From: Chrysemys picta bellii
Lineage: Eukaryota; Chordata; Testudines; Emydidae
Length of the DNA stretch: 64,000 nt
Direction: 5' to 3'
NCBI RefSeq assembly: GCF_011386835.1
Contig: NC_088800.1
Coordinates: 25,038,572 to 25,102,571 of the forward strand
Shown here piece by piece: positions 34,793 through 46,169 of this stretch. Numbering within the stretch: position 1 is the stretch's first letter; every line of letters starts with the position of its first letter. The notes under the pieces are model-generated. The model saw only the letters and a list, made by a program, of their open reading frames with translations, searched no databases and had not been told where the DNA came from. Both the position numbers and the translations under genes were made by a program.

Positions 34793-35733
34793 GTCATCTC
34801 TACAGGCTCACACACTACTGAGGTTATAATGAAACAATTGCAGGCTTTGCTCATAGACATAAGCTGCTCATTCTTGTAGTTCATAATTAGGGATAGATGA
34901 ACCAGTTCATAGAAAGTAAGAAACAATTCCCAGATTGAATCCTCACCTTTAAGGTTTACATCAGTTTGGATAAGGAACTCCATGGCTCCATCTTCTGGAT
35001 GACTAGCTAATCTGCCTGCCTTCCGCAATCCTGGCCTGCAGATTCCTACTAAAGCTCCAATTCATTTCAAAGGGACTACTCACACACATGCGTAAAGATA
35101 AACACGGGTCTGCAGAATCACAACCTACGATACTACCCATTAGTTTCCTCTTCCTCCACCAACGTAGGATGCTACCCATTAGCCTCCCTCTTGCCTCCTC
35201 TTACTCATTTTTCTCAGGTCAAGGGAGGCCCAGTGTGTGGGAGAAAAGCCAGGAGCCAGTCATTAAGCAATTCACCAAAGTAGTATTTTGGCATTTTGAA
35301 CATTTTTGTTCCTTGAATTCTCCAAAATTAAGTTCTCTGAATTTCAATACAACATTTTGCAAACAGCTGGCTCGCAAAAGAAGATTAACCATTTCAACAT
35401 CTGCAAAACAAGCAAACCAAAAAAAAATTTAAAAAATACCCACCTAGCAACCTGGTGGCTCGCTTATTATTGGTGAGAAAGTACTGCCACACGTGTACTC
35501 TGTGTAGTATACACATTTTTCTTTTACCAACAGAATGTTCTACATTATGTGCATTATGCATAGTTTGGATATCTAGCCAACTACCATTGTTTTAAAAGGA
35601 ATGCTAGATAATAAAATTGAAGTAGTATCTAGTACATAACCTTTGGACTCTAGAGGATAGGTCAGAACTTTAAAACTTTACCAGACACCTCCATTCATAG
35701 ATTTTTTTAAGGCTACAAGGGACACTTATGATC
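34793..35733. other. non-coding DNA, nothing classified
   Basis: The minus-strand frame at 34681-35028 begins in the SINE and carries no recognisable domain. A short duplication of CGTAGGATGCTACCCATTAG-type wording occurs near 35127-35182. Confidence 0.45.
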
Positions 35734-35741
35734 ATCTAGTC

Positions 35742-36099
35742 CAGTGGTTCTCAACCAGGGGTACGCCGAGGTCTTCTGGGGGTATATCAACTCATCTAGA
35801 TATTTGCTAGTGCTTTTTATATAGCCTGTTCTAAATCTAAGCAAAGTCAACACAAACTAAAATTTCATACAGACAATGACTTGTTAATACTGTTCTATAT
35901 ACTATATCAGCAGTTCTCAAACTGTGAACGAGTTCATTTTAATGAGGTTGCCAGGGCCAGTGTTAGACTTGTTGTGGCCCAGGGCAGAAAACTGTAGCCC
36001 AAGCCACGCTGTGCAGGGCAGAAGCCGAAACTTGGGGTATGCAAGAGAAATCAGACTCCTGAAAGGGGTAGAGTAGTCTGAAAAGGTTGAGAACCACTG
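35742..36099. mobile_element. non-autonomous hAT element, TSD ATCTAGTC
   Basis: A 358-bp element with inverted ends CAGTGGTTCTCAACC and GGTTGAGAACCACTG, flanked by ATCTAGTC on both sides (35734-35741 and 36100-36107). The interior carries the wording of a hAT family I know from turtles (GGGGGTATATCAACTCATCT, GACAATGACTTGTTAATACT, CAAGAGAAATCAGACTCCTG). Its middle is replaced by a GTTCTCAAACTGTGAACGAG segment that may be a second insertion. Confidence 0.93.
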
Positions 36100-36326
36100 A
36101 TCTAGTCTGAACTCCTGCATAAACACATGACAAAGAACCTCATCCAATAATTTCTGCATCCAACCCTGAACTTCTGTTTGAACTATATATTTTATATTGA
36201 TATCAAGTCTTCATTTAAAGTCTTCAAGTGATGGAGAATCCACCACTTTCCTATGATAAGTGTTCCAATGGACAACTTTGACCCTCACTTTATTGTCTAT
36301 GTTCTGCTTCCAACCATAGTCTCTCA

Positions 36327-36627
36327 GGGTATGTCTTCACTACCGGCCGGATCGGCGGGCAACGATCGATCCAGCGGGGATCGATTTATCACGGTCTAGT
36401 CTAGACGCAATAAATCGATCCCTGAGCGCTCTCCCATCGACTCCAGTACTCCAACTCGGTGAGAGGCGCAAGCAGAGTCGATGGGGGAGAAGCAGCAGTC
36501 AACTCACCGTAGTGAAGACACCACAGTAAGTTCATCTAAGTATGTCTACTTCAGCTACGTTATTCACATAGCTGAAGTTGCGTAAGTTAGATTGATTCCC
36601 CCCCCCCCCCCCAGTGTAGACCAAGCC
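36327..36627. mobile_element. Harbinger-type MITE, TSD TCA
   Basis: A 301-bp sister of 31497-31795, with ends GGGTATGTCTTCACTACC and AGTGTAGACCAAGCC and flanking TCA (36324-36326 and 36628-36630). A C-run sits just inside the right end. Confidence 0.9.
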
Positions 36628-37710
36628 TCATTATGCCTTTTATAACCATAGGATTAAGCCTACTATCCCCAACATGAAGGGAAGAAAAGCAGGTGCTGGT
36701 GAGAGAGGTGGGAGGACCACCACTAGTATGGGACAACTAATCCCCGGTAGTTGTGAAGGGGCGGAGTTCCAGAATTCCTGTGCCAAGATCCTGCTTGAAA
36801 TCTCCATCTTGGTTATCAGCCTCTGGCCAGTAGGTACCTGAAATCTAAGAGTTCCTTCTCTCCCCCCACCAGTTGCTGGAAGAGTTCTCCCCTTCACCCC
36901 CCAAGCTCCAGAGCCTCTTCACTGTTTGGTGAGTGGGATACTTAACCTACTTTCTACCTCTCTCCTAGCCCCCCGGCTTCTGCAAAGTGGAACGTAATGT
37001 TTCTTCTCTACTTTTCTCCAGCCTTCTTTTTTTTTCCCCCCAGATCCATCTCCCACAAATGCCAGTAACTGCCTTTACTCAGTTTTGTCAGAGGCAGTGT
37101 GAAATTGTTGATTTTTGCACAGATTGATGGACTAGCTCCACTTTCACCAGGGAAAGCTGCCCCTGAGCTGTTTGGTGAGTAGGCAAATAGAATTTCCAGT
37201 AAATGGACATCTGAAGGAGCTATAGACTGGGTATAAAAAAAAAAAAAAAAAAACCAAACAGATTTTGTGTATGCATTCATAAGTGGGGTGTTGATTTTTA
37301 AAAAATCATGGTAAAATTGTATTGTATATAAAAATAATATATGGAATATCAATTACAAAAATTAAGCATTTGGGTTGCCACACCAATCAAGGCTTCATCC
37401 ACAGTGGAGATAAAAATGTGTTACCAGAATTGGTGTAAAGCATGGTTCAAGCTAATCCTGAATACTCAGGGGTGGTGTGACTAAGGAAAAACCTTTGAAA
37501 CAAATTTCTATAAAATTAAAATCTACTTTCTGCTGATTGCAAGAGATTGTTTTTGATGAACACCAGTGCAGTCCCCCTGTTTAAATTGTTTGCTTGAACC
37601 AATTCTAACCATGTTTAAGTCAGTTGTGTAAACACAATTTTTTATTTCCAGCACGGACAGGGTTTTCAAGACAAAGAGGAGAAACATGCTCCGGAGCAGA
37701 CATAACAATC

Positions 37711-37817
37711 CCAATCCTGCAAAGATTCATGCACATGCTTAGTTTTAAGCACACAACTAGCCCCACTGAGCTAAATGAGTTTAGCACAAATTTAAATCTC
37801 TGCAGGATCAGGGCTTG
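37711..37817. mobile_element. short MITE with 'atcctgcaaa' ends, copy 1
   Basis: The left end CCAATCCTGCAAAG is the inverse of the right end CTCTGCAGGATCAGGG. The interior has CATGCTTAGTTTTAAGC and GCCCCACTGAG. Confidence 0.6.
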
Positions 37818-39577
37818 TACATGCAATAAGCTAAACACAATGGTGGGAAAATTTAGTGTGAAGCAGAATATTTACTTTAAAAAAAAAAACAAAAAATGCA
37901 AGAGTAATTCTTAAGTCAAAGGCCTAACAATTTCATATAGTTTTTTTTAGGGACACTTACTTACTAGATCAGCAAAGACTTATAACTAATAGAGGATATA
38001 AACAATAGCAACTAATCTGTTGTGCCACATCCAATGGCCATTATACCGGCTCCTAAATAAAATACTCACTTTCTAGACCTCACAAAAGGTATCTTGTTCT
38101 AAGTAACCTCCCTTGCATGTGAGCAAGGGTGTGTGTGATGGAGTGATAGGCTAATTAACAGTCAATGTGCCAGCACACCAGATACCTGGCAGTAACAGAG
38201 CTATTCTCCAAAAACAACACCTACAGAAAAGTCACTGATTGCTACCAAAAATATTTGTCTGCATACCTAAATCCCATTAAAAATCCCTTTAGCTCAACAT
38301 TCTTCTCTTTGGAAGGAAAAAAACCTGAGTGTTTAAGTGATAAACTAGCATGTTTCTGCCTCATACAGTGAAGAAAAAGCTTAAAACAGTAGAAAATAAT
38401 TAAAACAAAAGCCTCATTGGGCTAAAGGCTTTAAAATTCTAGTCTGTAATGTGTTATACCTATTAATTTTTAAATGACAAATTCTAAGTTACACAATGTA
38501 CCACCAGTGCAGAACTACTTTACAGACTCAAATAGTAAGACCTTTAACAACAAATTTGAATCCTTGGCTAGGCGCAATAGCATATTAAAATACTGGTATT
38601 CATTTTTATTATACATTAGAGAGAGTCTTTCAGCATCATGAACTCTATCGCTATAGCTGCTTTTCAGATTGTGTTCTTTTGTGCCAGCCAGGAAAACAGT
38701 GACAGAAGTGCTATCAGCACCAGCATAATGAGGTCCTGGTCCAATACTAGAGATCCAATTCACAGGGTTAATAGAAATAATAAATAATAAGGAAAAAATA
38801 GCTTTGAAAAGGCACAGGGAGGGAATATAACACAAGTGACAATATATTTCCTAGTCACAGGATACTTAAGGTATGCTAGTTATATTTTAGAAATTAATGG
38901 GTTCTGCTAATTGAATTTATTCATTTAAATTGAAACATTTTTAGTAGGTCACAAACAAACCTGACATCATACTGCAATTCTAGAGAAAATTATCTTTCCA
39001 GTAGTATCTGGGATAACCTTTTACTCCTAGTAAGGCTTTTCTATCACCAAAGTATCTAAGCACCAATGGTTAGGAGTACGTCTCTGATCATTCACGCAAT
39101 CAAGATGTTCAAATTAAGGTATGATGATGCAGCTCAAAGCAGAGATGAAATTAAAATTGGAGATTTCAGACAGTGAAGACATGCCCTTTTAGGATTTACA
39201 TTAAAATGAGGTCAAGGATACTGTTATCTGTTACTATGAAAGTTTTACACAGACAGGCAAAAGGAAGTGGAAAGTTATCTTGATTACTCTTTGCTTTGCT
39301 GTTCCTTAGTTCTAACATGATCAAAGTCTTGGTTCAGAGAGGAGTTGCGTTGCAAGTCAGTGTGAATAAGCCCACTGAATCATTTGAGCTAGCTCACTCT
39401 TTTAAAGCTACCCTCCGTAGAAAGGGATGGCAGGGCTATCATTAGGTAACATACATTTATATTTTCCCCTCATCAGTCATTGACCCCCTCAAAAGTATTT
39501 TTTTAATTAGGTAACCCCATTAATTTTAAGTCCTCAGTGCTGGGAAATGTGCAGTTTCTTTAGCTGCTGTGTGCTAA

Positions 39578-39654
39578 GGCCCTGATCCTGCAAGCTGGAC
39601 TACTTCTCATAATAAAGTTAAGCAAATGCATAAATGATTGCAAGATCAGGGCCT
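39578..39654. mobile_element. short MITE with 'atcctgcaa' ends, copy 2
   Basis: The ends GGCCCTGATCCTGCAAG and TTGCAAGATCAGGGCC are near-perfect inverses, 77 bp apart end to end. Confidence 0.65.
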
Positions 39655-39686
39655 AAAAGTTCTTCCCTCCAGTACATGAATTTGGC

Positions 39687-39806
39687 ACTGATCCTGCAAA
39701 CACATACATATTTATTTTAGGCATATAATCAATCCCACTGACTTCAGTGGGACTACTCCAATGTCTAAAGTTAAGCATGTACTTAAGTGTTTGCAGGACA
39801 GAAGCC
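39687..39806. mobile_element. short MITE with 'atcctgcaaa' ends, copy 3
   Basis: ACTGATCCTGCAAACAC opens it. The middle has AATCCCACTGACTTCAGTGG and AAAGTTAAGCATGTACTTAA, and it closes GTGTTTGCAGGACAGAAGCC. It is the fullest of the three copies. Confidence 0.65.
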
Positions 39807-40379
39807 TTAAAAAGTTCACAGCAGAACTGAAAGAACATGGAAAAGCTTAATTTGCATCTGGCAAACCAGATCTTGAGAAAACCAAGTCCAGCAAACCTCC
39901 CTTTAAATGATTCATTATTTTTGCTTTGCAAAGTTCACCATGTTTGCTGATTATTTTAAAATATACCCCAGGACAGCTTGGGACCTATTTAATATTTGCT
40001 ACAATGAAAAGGAAATCCTTTTTTTTTCACTGTAATGCAACTCCGGATTGGCAACGTTAAACAGACTAAAGCACTAACACCTGTCATTTGTCCTACAGAA
40101 CCCCGGTCCAGCCCCTCTTTGACACAAATAAGAACAAACGCATACTATGAAAAGTTATTCCCAGCCCCCCACATCCGTCTGGAGCGTCTCCTTGTGTTTT
40201 GGTTAGTTTGCACCGATCTCTCCCGTTGAAAAAAAGTTTCTCCCAGTGCTGTTTCCATGGGAGCTGCCAAGCTCCGGTCAATCCGAGGGAGATTTTAAAC
40301 GGCTCGACTCACAGGAGAGTCAATCAGCATCCAGGGGAGATAACTTGGGCTTAGGAAGGGCTCAGGGTGGTGCAGGCTC

Positions 40380-41240
40380 AGGGGAGACTGGGGGCGGGGG
40401 GTTATTCGCCAGTGTCAAGCAGCTTTTCCTGAGGCCTGGCGGGGGCTAAGATCCCGCCCTCGAAGGACCCGTTGGGTTTTATTTCGAAACGAAGCATTTG
40501 GTCCCCTCACACCTGCGCAGGGGCCACGCCAGGGAGCGACCAGCTCCCGCCGAGCCACAGCGGCAATCTCCCGCCCCCGACCGGGAAAGCGCCGGTGCCC
40601 GGCATCGCGGTTTGGGCTCATGGGAGAGAAGAGGCCGGGCAAAGAGGACCCAGCCCGCCCTCCGCGGAGTAACCAGCTCCAGCCCTTCCTCCTGGACGCT
40701 ACTGCCCAGCCCAGCCCGGGCTCCAACCCCCTCTCCGGGATACTACTGCCCAGCGCCCTGCCCCGGCTCCGCCCTCACACCGCCGGGCGCTCCTCGCCGC
40801 GGGCGGCCAGCGCGGACCCCGGCCTCGCAGCCCCCTTACCTAGCGACAGCTCCCCGCTCTCCTCCGGCCAGCACCGAGTCCCTCTGGCCCCTGCCCTTTT
40901 TTAGGCAGCGAGCGTGTGTTTTCCGTCAAGGCGACATCACTTCCCGTAAGCCCGAGCGAGGGGCGGTCACTGCCCCTCCCCTCCGTGCCGGGCCGCCCCG
41001 GCACCCCTGGCGGAGAGAGCCCTAGTCACGCCCGGGCGGTAAGTACTGAGCCCGGCCCGGTCCTGGGGCGGGGGTCTCCAGCCTGCGCGGCCACACGGGT
41101 CTCACTGCGCCGCAGCGCTACAGCGCCCGGGGCTGGCCGCACTGGGGAGCCGCTCTGCCCTGGGTCTCAGCTAAACTCACTGAGAGGCGAGCTAACCTCC
41201 CTCCCGCGGTGCCAGCTCCCGTCGTAACGCACATGTCTAG
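40380..41240 (-). promoter_or_regulatory. CpG-rich block, candidate promoter (possibly RAB27A)
   Basis: About 0.85 kb is dense in CG dinucleotides and GC boxes (GGGGCGGG, CCCGCCC), unlike its AT-rich flanks, as in a vertebrate housekeeping promoter. On the minus strand, TCGCTAG|GTAAGG gives a strong splice donor with the exon ending at 40840, so transcription leftward is plausible. In other vertebrates RAB27A lies beside PIGB and is transcribed away from it. I infer that this may be its first non-coding exon. No coding sequence supports the name, and CpG islands can also be unlinked. Confidence 0.45.
40840..41000 (-). other. candidate first non-coding exon
   Basis: The 3' edge is set by the donor TAG|GTAAGG (exon ends 40840, intron GT at 40839-40838). 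The start is unknown and the right limit given is arbitrary. Supported only by the donor and the CpG setting. Confidence 0.25.
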
Positions 41241-41307
41241 TGAAGTCAGGGGTGCTGGAACTAGGCATGCTGCCACAGCCCCTGGCAAGAAATGGTTTCA
41301 TTATATA

Positions 41308-41421
41308 TGGGTGACCAGCTGTCCTGATTTTATAGGGACAGTCCAGATGTTCGGGGCTTTATCTTATATAGGTGCCTATCTCCCCCATCCCAATTTTTTA
41401 CACTTGCTCTCTAGTCACCCT
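41308..41421. mobile_element. hAT-like MITE with 'gggtgaccag' ends, second copy
   Basis: The ends TATGGGTGACCAG and CTAGTCACCCTTT are inverses. The interior wording CCTGATTTTATAGGGACAGT and CTTATATAGGTGCCTAT is also seen in the copy at 26870 on the opposite strand. The flanks TTATATA and TTATAGA look like a slightly diverged duplication. Confidence 0.8.
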
Positions 41422-41997
41422 TTATAGAGTATTTAGAGTTTAGGGATCTCAGCGCATGCGCACACACACCCTTATACAAATTGTTCCAGCACCCCTGAGT
41501 GAAGTTGGGGTGAGACAGGCCCCAGGTGCTGTCTAAACACACAGAAGTAGTCTCTGCCTTATTACCCTCACCTTAAATACAAGACAAGCATAATAAGGAG
41601 GGGTAGAGGATAAGGGTAACTTGTAACACTCAAACCTGTCTTGGTTTTAATTAAGCTGGTGCTAACCTCTTTGAATATGCACACATATCAATGTAAATCT
41701 GGTTATAATGGTTTAGCGTGCCCCTCTACACCTAGGCCTTATGTACAAGGATAATTGCCCTTGCCAGGTCAGGAGTAGGGCTCCTAAGTGCTATATTAAT
41801 AACAAATCAGCTTTTTAAATTATAGAGTTAGACTGGTGCAAACCCCTCTGTAGAGAGTCTTATTGCAGTGTAGTGACTTATCATAGGGCAAGCAAAGGCA
41901 CTCTAAGTGTGTCCCCACCCAAAATTGCACCAGTTCAACATCACATCTTTACTTAATCTGTTGCCATCTTACATAGATATGTAACAGAGTGTTCCCA
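41422..41997. other. non-coding DNA, nothing classified
   Basis: No exon or element recognised between the two MITEs. Confidence 0.4.
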
Positions 41998-42302
41998 GGG
42001 TATGCCTCAATTGCATTGTAAACACAGGTTTGTGGGACCCAGTGTCTTGAAACTTACACCTGAGTAGTCACACTCCATTGTAAACCTATGTTAACAATGG
42101 CTGGATCCTAGTCCCACAACCATGCTATTATGTCCATACTATGCAGACTTTCTGACTTGGGTCTGTGGCTTGAGCTGCATCCACACAGCAAAAAATGACA
42201 GGACTTGAACCTGATAACATCTGGATTCTTACTCTCCCTCTCCCCCCCACCTCCCGGAGTAAGGGATTTGAGACAGGTTTACAATGGAATGTAGACATAT
42301 CC
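41998..42302. mobile_element. PIF/Harbinger-like MITE beside Harbinger copy A
   Basis: The left end GGGTATGCCTCAATTGCATT, followed by GTAAAC, is the inverse of the right end GTTTACAATGGAATGTAGAC, followed by ATATCC. The element stops 9 bp before Harbinger copy A. The flanking trinucleotides do not match clearly. Confidence 0.68.
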
Positions 42303-42696
42303 ATAGTCTGAGGCCTGGTCTCCACTACGGGTTTAGGTCGACTTTAGCAGCGTTAAATCGAATTAAGCCTGGACACGTTCACACAACGAAGCCCTTTCTT
42401 TCGACTTAAAGGGCCCTTTAAACCGGTTTCTTTACACCACCTTCGACGAGGGGATTAGCGATAAAAGCGGCCTTTGCGGGTCGGAATTGGGGTAGTGTGG
42501 ACGGAATTCGACGTTATTGGCCTCCGGGAGCTATCCCACAGTGCTTCATTGTGACCGCTCTGGACAGCACTCTCAACTCAGATGCACTGACCAGGTAGAC
42601 AGGAAAAGACCCGCGAACGTTTGAATTTCATCTCCTGTTTGCCCAGCATGGGGAGCACAGGTAACCACGCAGAGCTCATCAGCACAGGTAACCGTG

Positions 42697-44574
42697 ATGG
42701 AGTCCCAGGATCGCAAAAGAGCTCCAGCATGGACCGAACGGGAGGTACGGGATCTGCTCGCCATATGGGGAGATGAATCAGTGCTAGCTGAACTCCGTAG
42801 CAGTAAAAGAAATGGCAAAGTATTAGAAAAGGTCTCCAAGGCCATGAAGGACCGGGGCCATAACAGGGACACACAGCAGTGCCGCGTGAAAATTAAGGAG
42901 CTACGGCAAGCCTACCACAAAGCCAGAGAAGCAAACGGAAGGTCCGGGGCAGAGCCGCAAACTTGCCGCTTCTACGCGGAGCTGCATGCCATTCTAGGGG
43001 GTGCAGCCACCACTACCCCAACCGTGTGCTATGACTCCGTCAATGGAGAAACACACAGGGAAGAGGGTTCGGGGAACGAGGAAGATGAGGATGGAGGTAC
43101 TGTAGGTAGCTCACAGCAGCAAGGAAGCGGAGAAACCGGTTTCCCCAACAGCCAGGATATGTTTGTCACCCTGGACCTGGAACCAGTAACCCCTGAACTC
43201 ACCCAAGACCCTGAGGGCACACAGGGGACCTCTGGTGAGTGTACCTTTGTAAATATTACACATGGTTTAAAAGCAAGCGTGTTTAATGATTAATGATTAA
43301 TTTGCCCTGGCAATCGCGGACAGTACATCTACTGGAAAAGTCTGTTAACGTGTATGGGGATGGAGCGGAAATCCTCCAGGGACATCTCCAGAAAGCTCTC
43401 CTTCATGTACTCCCAAAGCCTTTGCAAAAGGTTTCTGGGGAGGGCTGCCTTATCCCGTCCGCCATGGTAGGACACTTTACCACGCCAGGCCAGTAGCACG
43501 TAGTCTGGAATCATTGCATAACAAAGCATGGCAGCGTATGGTCCCGGTGTTTGCTGGCATGCAGAAAGTATCCATTCCTTATCTCTCTTTGTTATCCTCA
43601 GGAGAGTGATATCATTCACGGTCACCTGGTTGAAATGGGGTGATTTTATTAAGGGGACATTCAGAGGTGCCCGTTCCTGCTCTTCTGAACAGAAATGTTC
43701 CCCGCTGTTAACCACGCGGTGGGGGGAGGGGTGAAGTGATCATCCCAGAGAATCGGGTGTGTGTGTGTGGGGGTGGTTTACTTGGGTTTGTGCTGCATGT
43801 GAACCCGGAAACCGCAGCCCCTCCTTTCACATTGAAAACCCATTTCAAATGGCCAACCCAATTCATCCTTGATATGGGAAATGCGCTGCTGTTTGAAACC
43901 ATTCCCGCATGTTAAGAAGGTTAAAAAAGCCAAAAGACTGTGGCTTACCATGGCTGCCTGCAAGCCAAAATATGTTGCCTGGCACTGCGTGAGTGATCTC
44001 TCATACCAAACCGGCAGGCAGAGGAAAAATGCGACCTTGTAATGAAAGAGTGTACCCATTGTTCTCTAAAATGTGTCTTTTTTAACCACCTCTCCCTTCT
44101 CCTCCACCAGCTGCAAATGTTTCTCCTTCGCAGAGGCTAGTGAACATTAGAAAGAGAAAACGGAGGACGCGGGACGATATGTTCACGGAGCTCCAGATGT
44201 CCTCCCACGCTGATAGAGCACAGCAGAATGCGTGGAGGCAGTCAATGTCGGACATGAGAAAAGCACAATATGAACGAGAGGAGAGGTGGCGGGCTGAATG
44301 GCGGGATGAAAAGAGTAAGTGGCGGGCTGAAGATGATAGGTGGCGTCAGCTTGCAGACAGACGGCAAGAGTCAATGCTCCGTCTGCTGGAGCATCAAACT
44401 GATATGCTCCAGCGTATGGTTGAGCTGCAGGAAAGGCAGCAGGAGCAGAGATCGCCGCTACAGCCCCTGTTTAACCAACAGCCCTCCTCCCCAAGTTCCA
44501 TAGCCTCCTCACCCAGACGCCCAAGAACACGGTGGGGGGGGCCTCCGGCCACCCAGTCACTCCACCCCAGATGA
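42697..44574 (+). CDS. Harbinger Myb/SANT-like accessory protein, copy A (two exons, intact)
   Basis: The DNA-binding partner of the Harbinger transposase. Exon 1 is 42697-43234, ending in the donor TCTG|GTGAGT. Exon 2 is 44111-44574, after a CCACCAG acceptor. Phase is kept across the junction and the joined frame is 333 residues without a stop. Residues about 8-95 form a Myb/SANT-like domain with three conserved Trp/aromatic helices (RAPAWTEREVRDLLAIWG, then KDRGHNRDTQQCRVKIKELR and RFYAELHAILGG). An acidic linker follows. The C-terminal part is basic (RKRKRRTRDDMF), then a charged coiled coil rich in RWRAEWRDEKSKWRAEDD and LLEHQTDMLQRMVELQERQQ. I chose ATG 42697 because it matches the start of copy B (both reach RKRAPAWT). 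Splice sites are predicted, not shown. Confidence 0.85.
43756..43772. repeat. (GT)n microsatellite in the accessory-gene intron
   Basis: A short GTGTGTGTGTG run, after the donor and before the acceptor of the Myb-like gene. Confidence 0.8.
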
Positions 44575-44868
44575 TCGCCCAAGCATCAGAAGGCTGACCT
44601 TCAATAAGAGTTAAAGTTTTAAAATGCAGTGTGTCCTTTTCCATCCCTCCTCCCCCACCCATCCCAGGCTACCTTGGCAATTATCCCCCTACTTGTGTGA
44701 GGAATTAATAAAGAATGCATGAATGTGAAAAAACAATGACTTTATTGCCTCTGCAAGCGGTGCTCGAAGTGGGGAGGGGAGGGTGGGGTGGTTGGTTTAC
44801 AGGGAAGTAGAGTGAACCGGGTGGGGGGGGGGGGCAGAGGGTTCATCAAGGAGAAACAAACAGAAGTT

Positions 44869-46169
44869 TCACACAGTAGCCTGGCCAGTCACAAAACTCG
44901 TTTTCAAAGCTTCTCTGATGCGCACCGCGCCCTGCTGTGCTCCTCTAACCGCCCTGGTGTCTGGCTGCGAGTAATCAGCGGCCAGGTGAGTTGCCTCAAC
45001 CTCCCACCCCGCCATAAATGTCTCCCCCTTACTCTCACAGATATTGTGGCGTGCACAGCAAGCAGCAATAACAATGGGGATATTCTTTTCGCTGAGGTCT
45101 GAGCGAGTCAGTAAGCTGCGCCAGCGCGCTTTTAAACGTCCAAATGCACATTCCACCACCATTCAGCACTTACTCAGCCTGTAGTTGAACAGGTCCTGAC
45201 TACTGTCCAGGTGCCTGTGTACGGCTTCATGAGCCATGGCATTAAGGGGTAGGCTGGGTCCCCAAGGATCACGATAGGCATTTCAACATCCCCAACGGTT
45301 ACTTTCTGGTCCGGGAAGAAAGTCCCTTCCTCCAGCTTTCGAAACAGACCAGAGTTCCTGAAGACGCGAGCATCATGTACCTTTCCCGGCCATCCCACAT
45401 TGATGTTGGTGAAACGTCCCTTGTGATCCACCAGGGCTTGCAGCAGCATTGAAAAGTACCCCTTGCGGTTTATGTAGTCGGTGGCTTGGTGCTCCGGTGC
45501 CAAGATAGGGATATGGGTTCCGTCTATGGCCCCGCCACAGTTTGGGAATCCCATTTCAGCAAAACCATCCACTATTGCCTGCACGTTGCCCAGAGTCACT
45601 ACCCTTGATATCACCAGGTCTTTCATTGCCATGGCAACTTGGATCACAGCAGCCCACACCGTAGATTTGCCCACTCCAAATTGATTCCCGACTGACCGGT
45701 AGCTGTCTGGCGTTGCAAGCTTCCACAGGGCTATCGCCACTCGCTTCTCAACTGTGAGGGCTGCTCTCATCTTGGTATTCTGGCGTTTCAGGGCAGGGGA
45801 AAGCAAGTCACAAAGTTCCATGAAAGTGCCCTTAAGCATGCAAAAGTTTTGCAGCCACTGGGAATTGTCCCACACCTGCAGCACGATGCGGTCCCACCAG
45901 TCTGTGCTTGTTTCCCAGGCCCAGAATCGGCGTTCCACGCCATGAACCTGCCCCAGTAACACCATGATTTCCACATTTCTGGTGCCTGTGCCTTGTGAGA
46001 GGTCTATGTCCATGTCAATTTCCTCATCACTCTCTTCACCGCGCTGCAATCGCCTCCTCGGCAGGTCTGGGTTTCGCCTTGGCATGTCCTGGCTCTGCAT
46101 ATACTCCTGGACAATGCGCGTGGTGTTCACAGTGCTCATAATTGCCGTGGTGATCTGAGCGGGCTCCAT
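44869..46169 (-). pseudogene. Harbinger DDE transposase, copy A (one frameshift, one stop)
   Basis: An RNase-H-fold DDE endonuclease of the HARBI1 type that cuts and pastes the element. The start is taken at ATG 46169 (MEPAQITTAIMSTVN). Visible order: the FMELCDLLSPAL helical entry, a helix-turn-helix-like VGNQFGVGKSTVWAA, the first Asp in GGAIDGTHIPIL, INVGWPGKVHDARVFRNS, the second Asp in ILGDPAYPLMPWLMKPY and the Glu in MVVECAFGRLKARW. The main frame ends at 45174. A one-base loss in the codons after KPYTG shifts it, and the shifted frame then meets TGA just before MVVECAF, where copy B has AGA. All three catalytic residues survive, but in two frames. The gene may carry an extra 5' exon, since TTTTTTCAG precedes it. 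Confidence 0.88.

Larger units (their letters stand above)
36631..40379. other. non-coding DNA with small MITEs
   Basis: Three copies of a short inverted-repeat element lie here (listed separately), plus an A-run near 37235. Nothing coding is recognised. Confidence 0.45.

Noticed and set aside
34681..35028. 115-residue minus-strand frame
   Set aside because: It starts in unique DNA and ends inside the SINE. No motif or splice context.
1..41000. Search for RAB27A coding exons (Rab GTP-binding motifs)
   Set aside because: I found no frame with the Rab P-loop, WDTAGQE or NKSD words on either strand, so RAB27A is not called.
40415..41227. Several long frames in the CpG block, up to 175 residues
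   Set aside because: High GC removes stop codons. Frames overlap on both strands and no protein family is visible.
45481..46158. Plus-strand frames opposite the Harbinger transposase
   Set aside because: Antisense shadows of the transposase.
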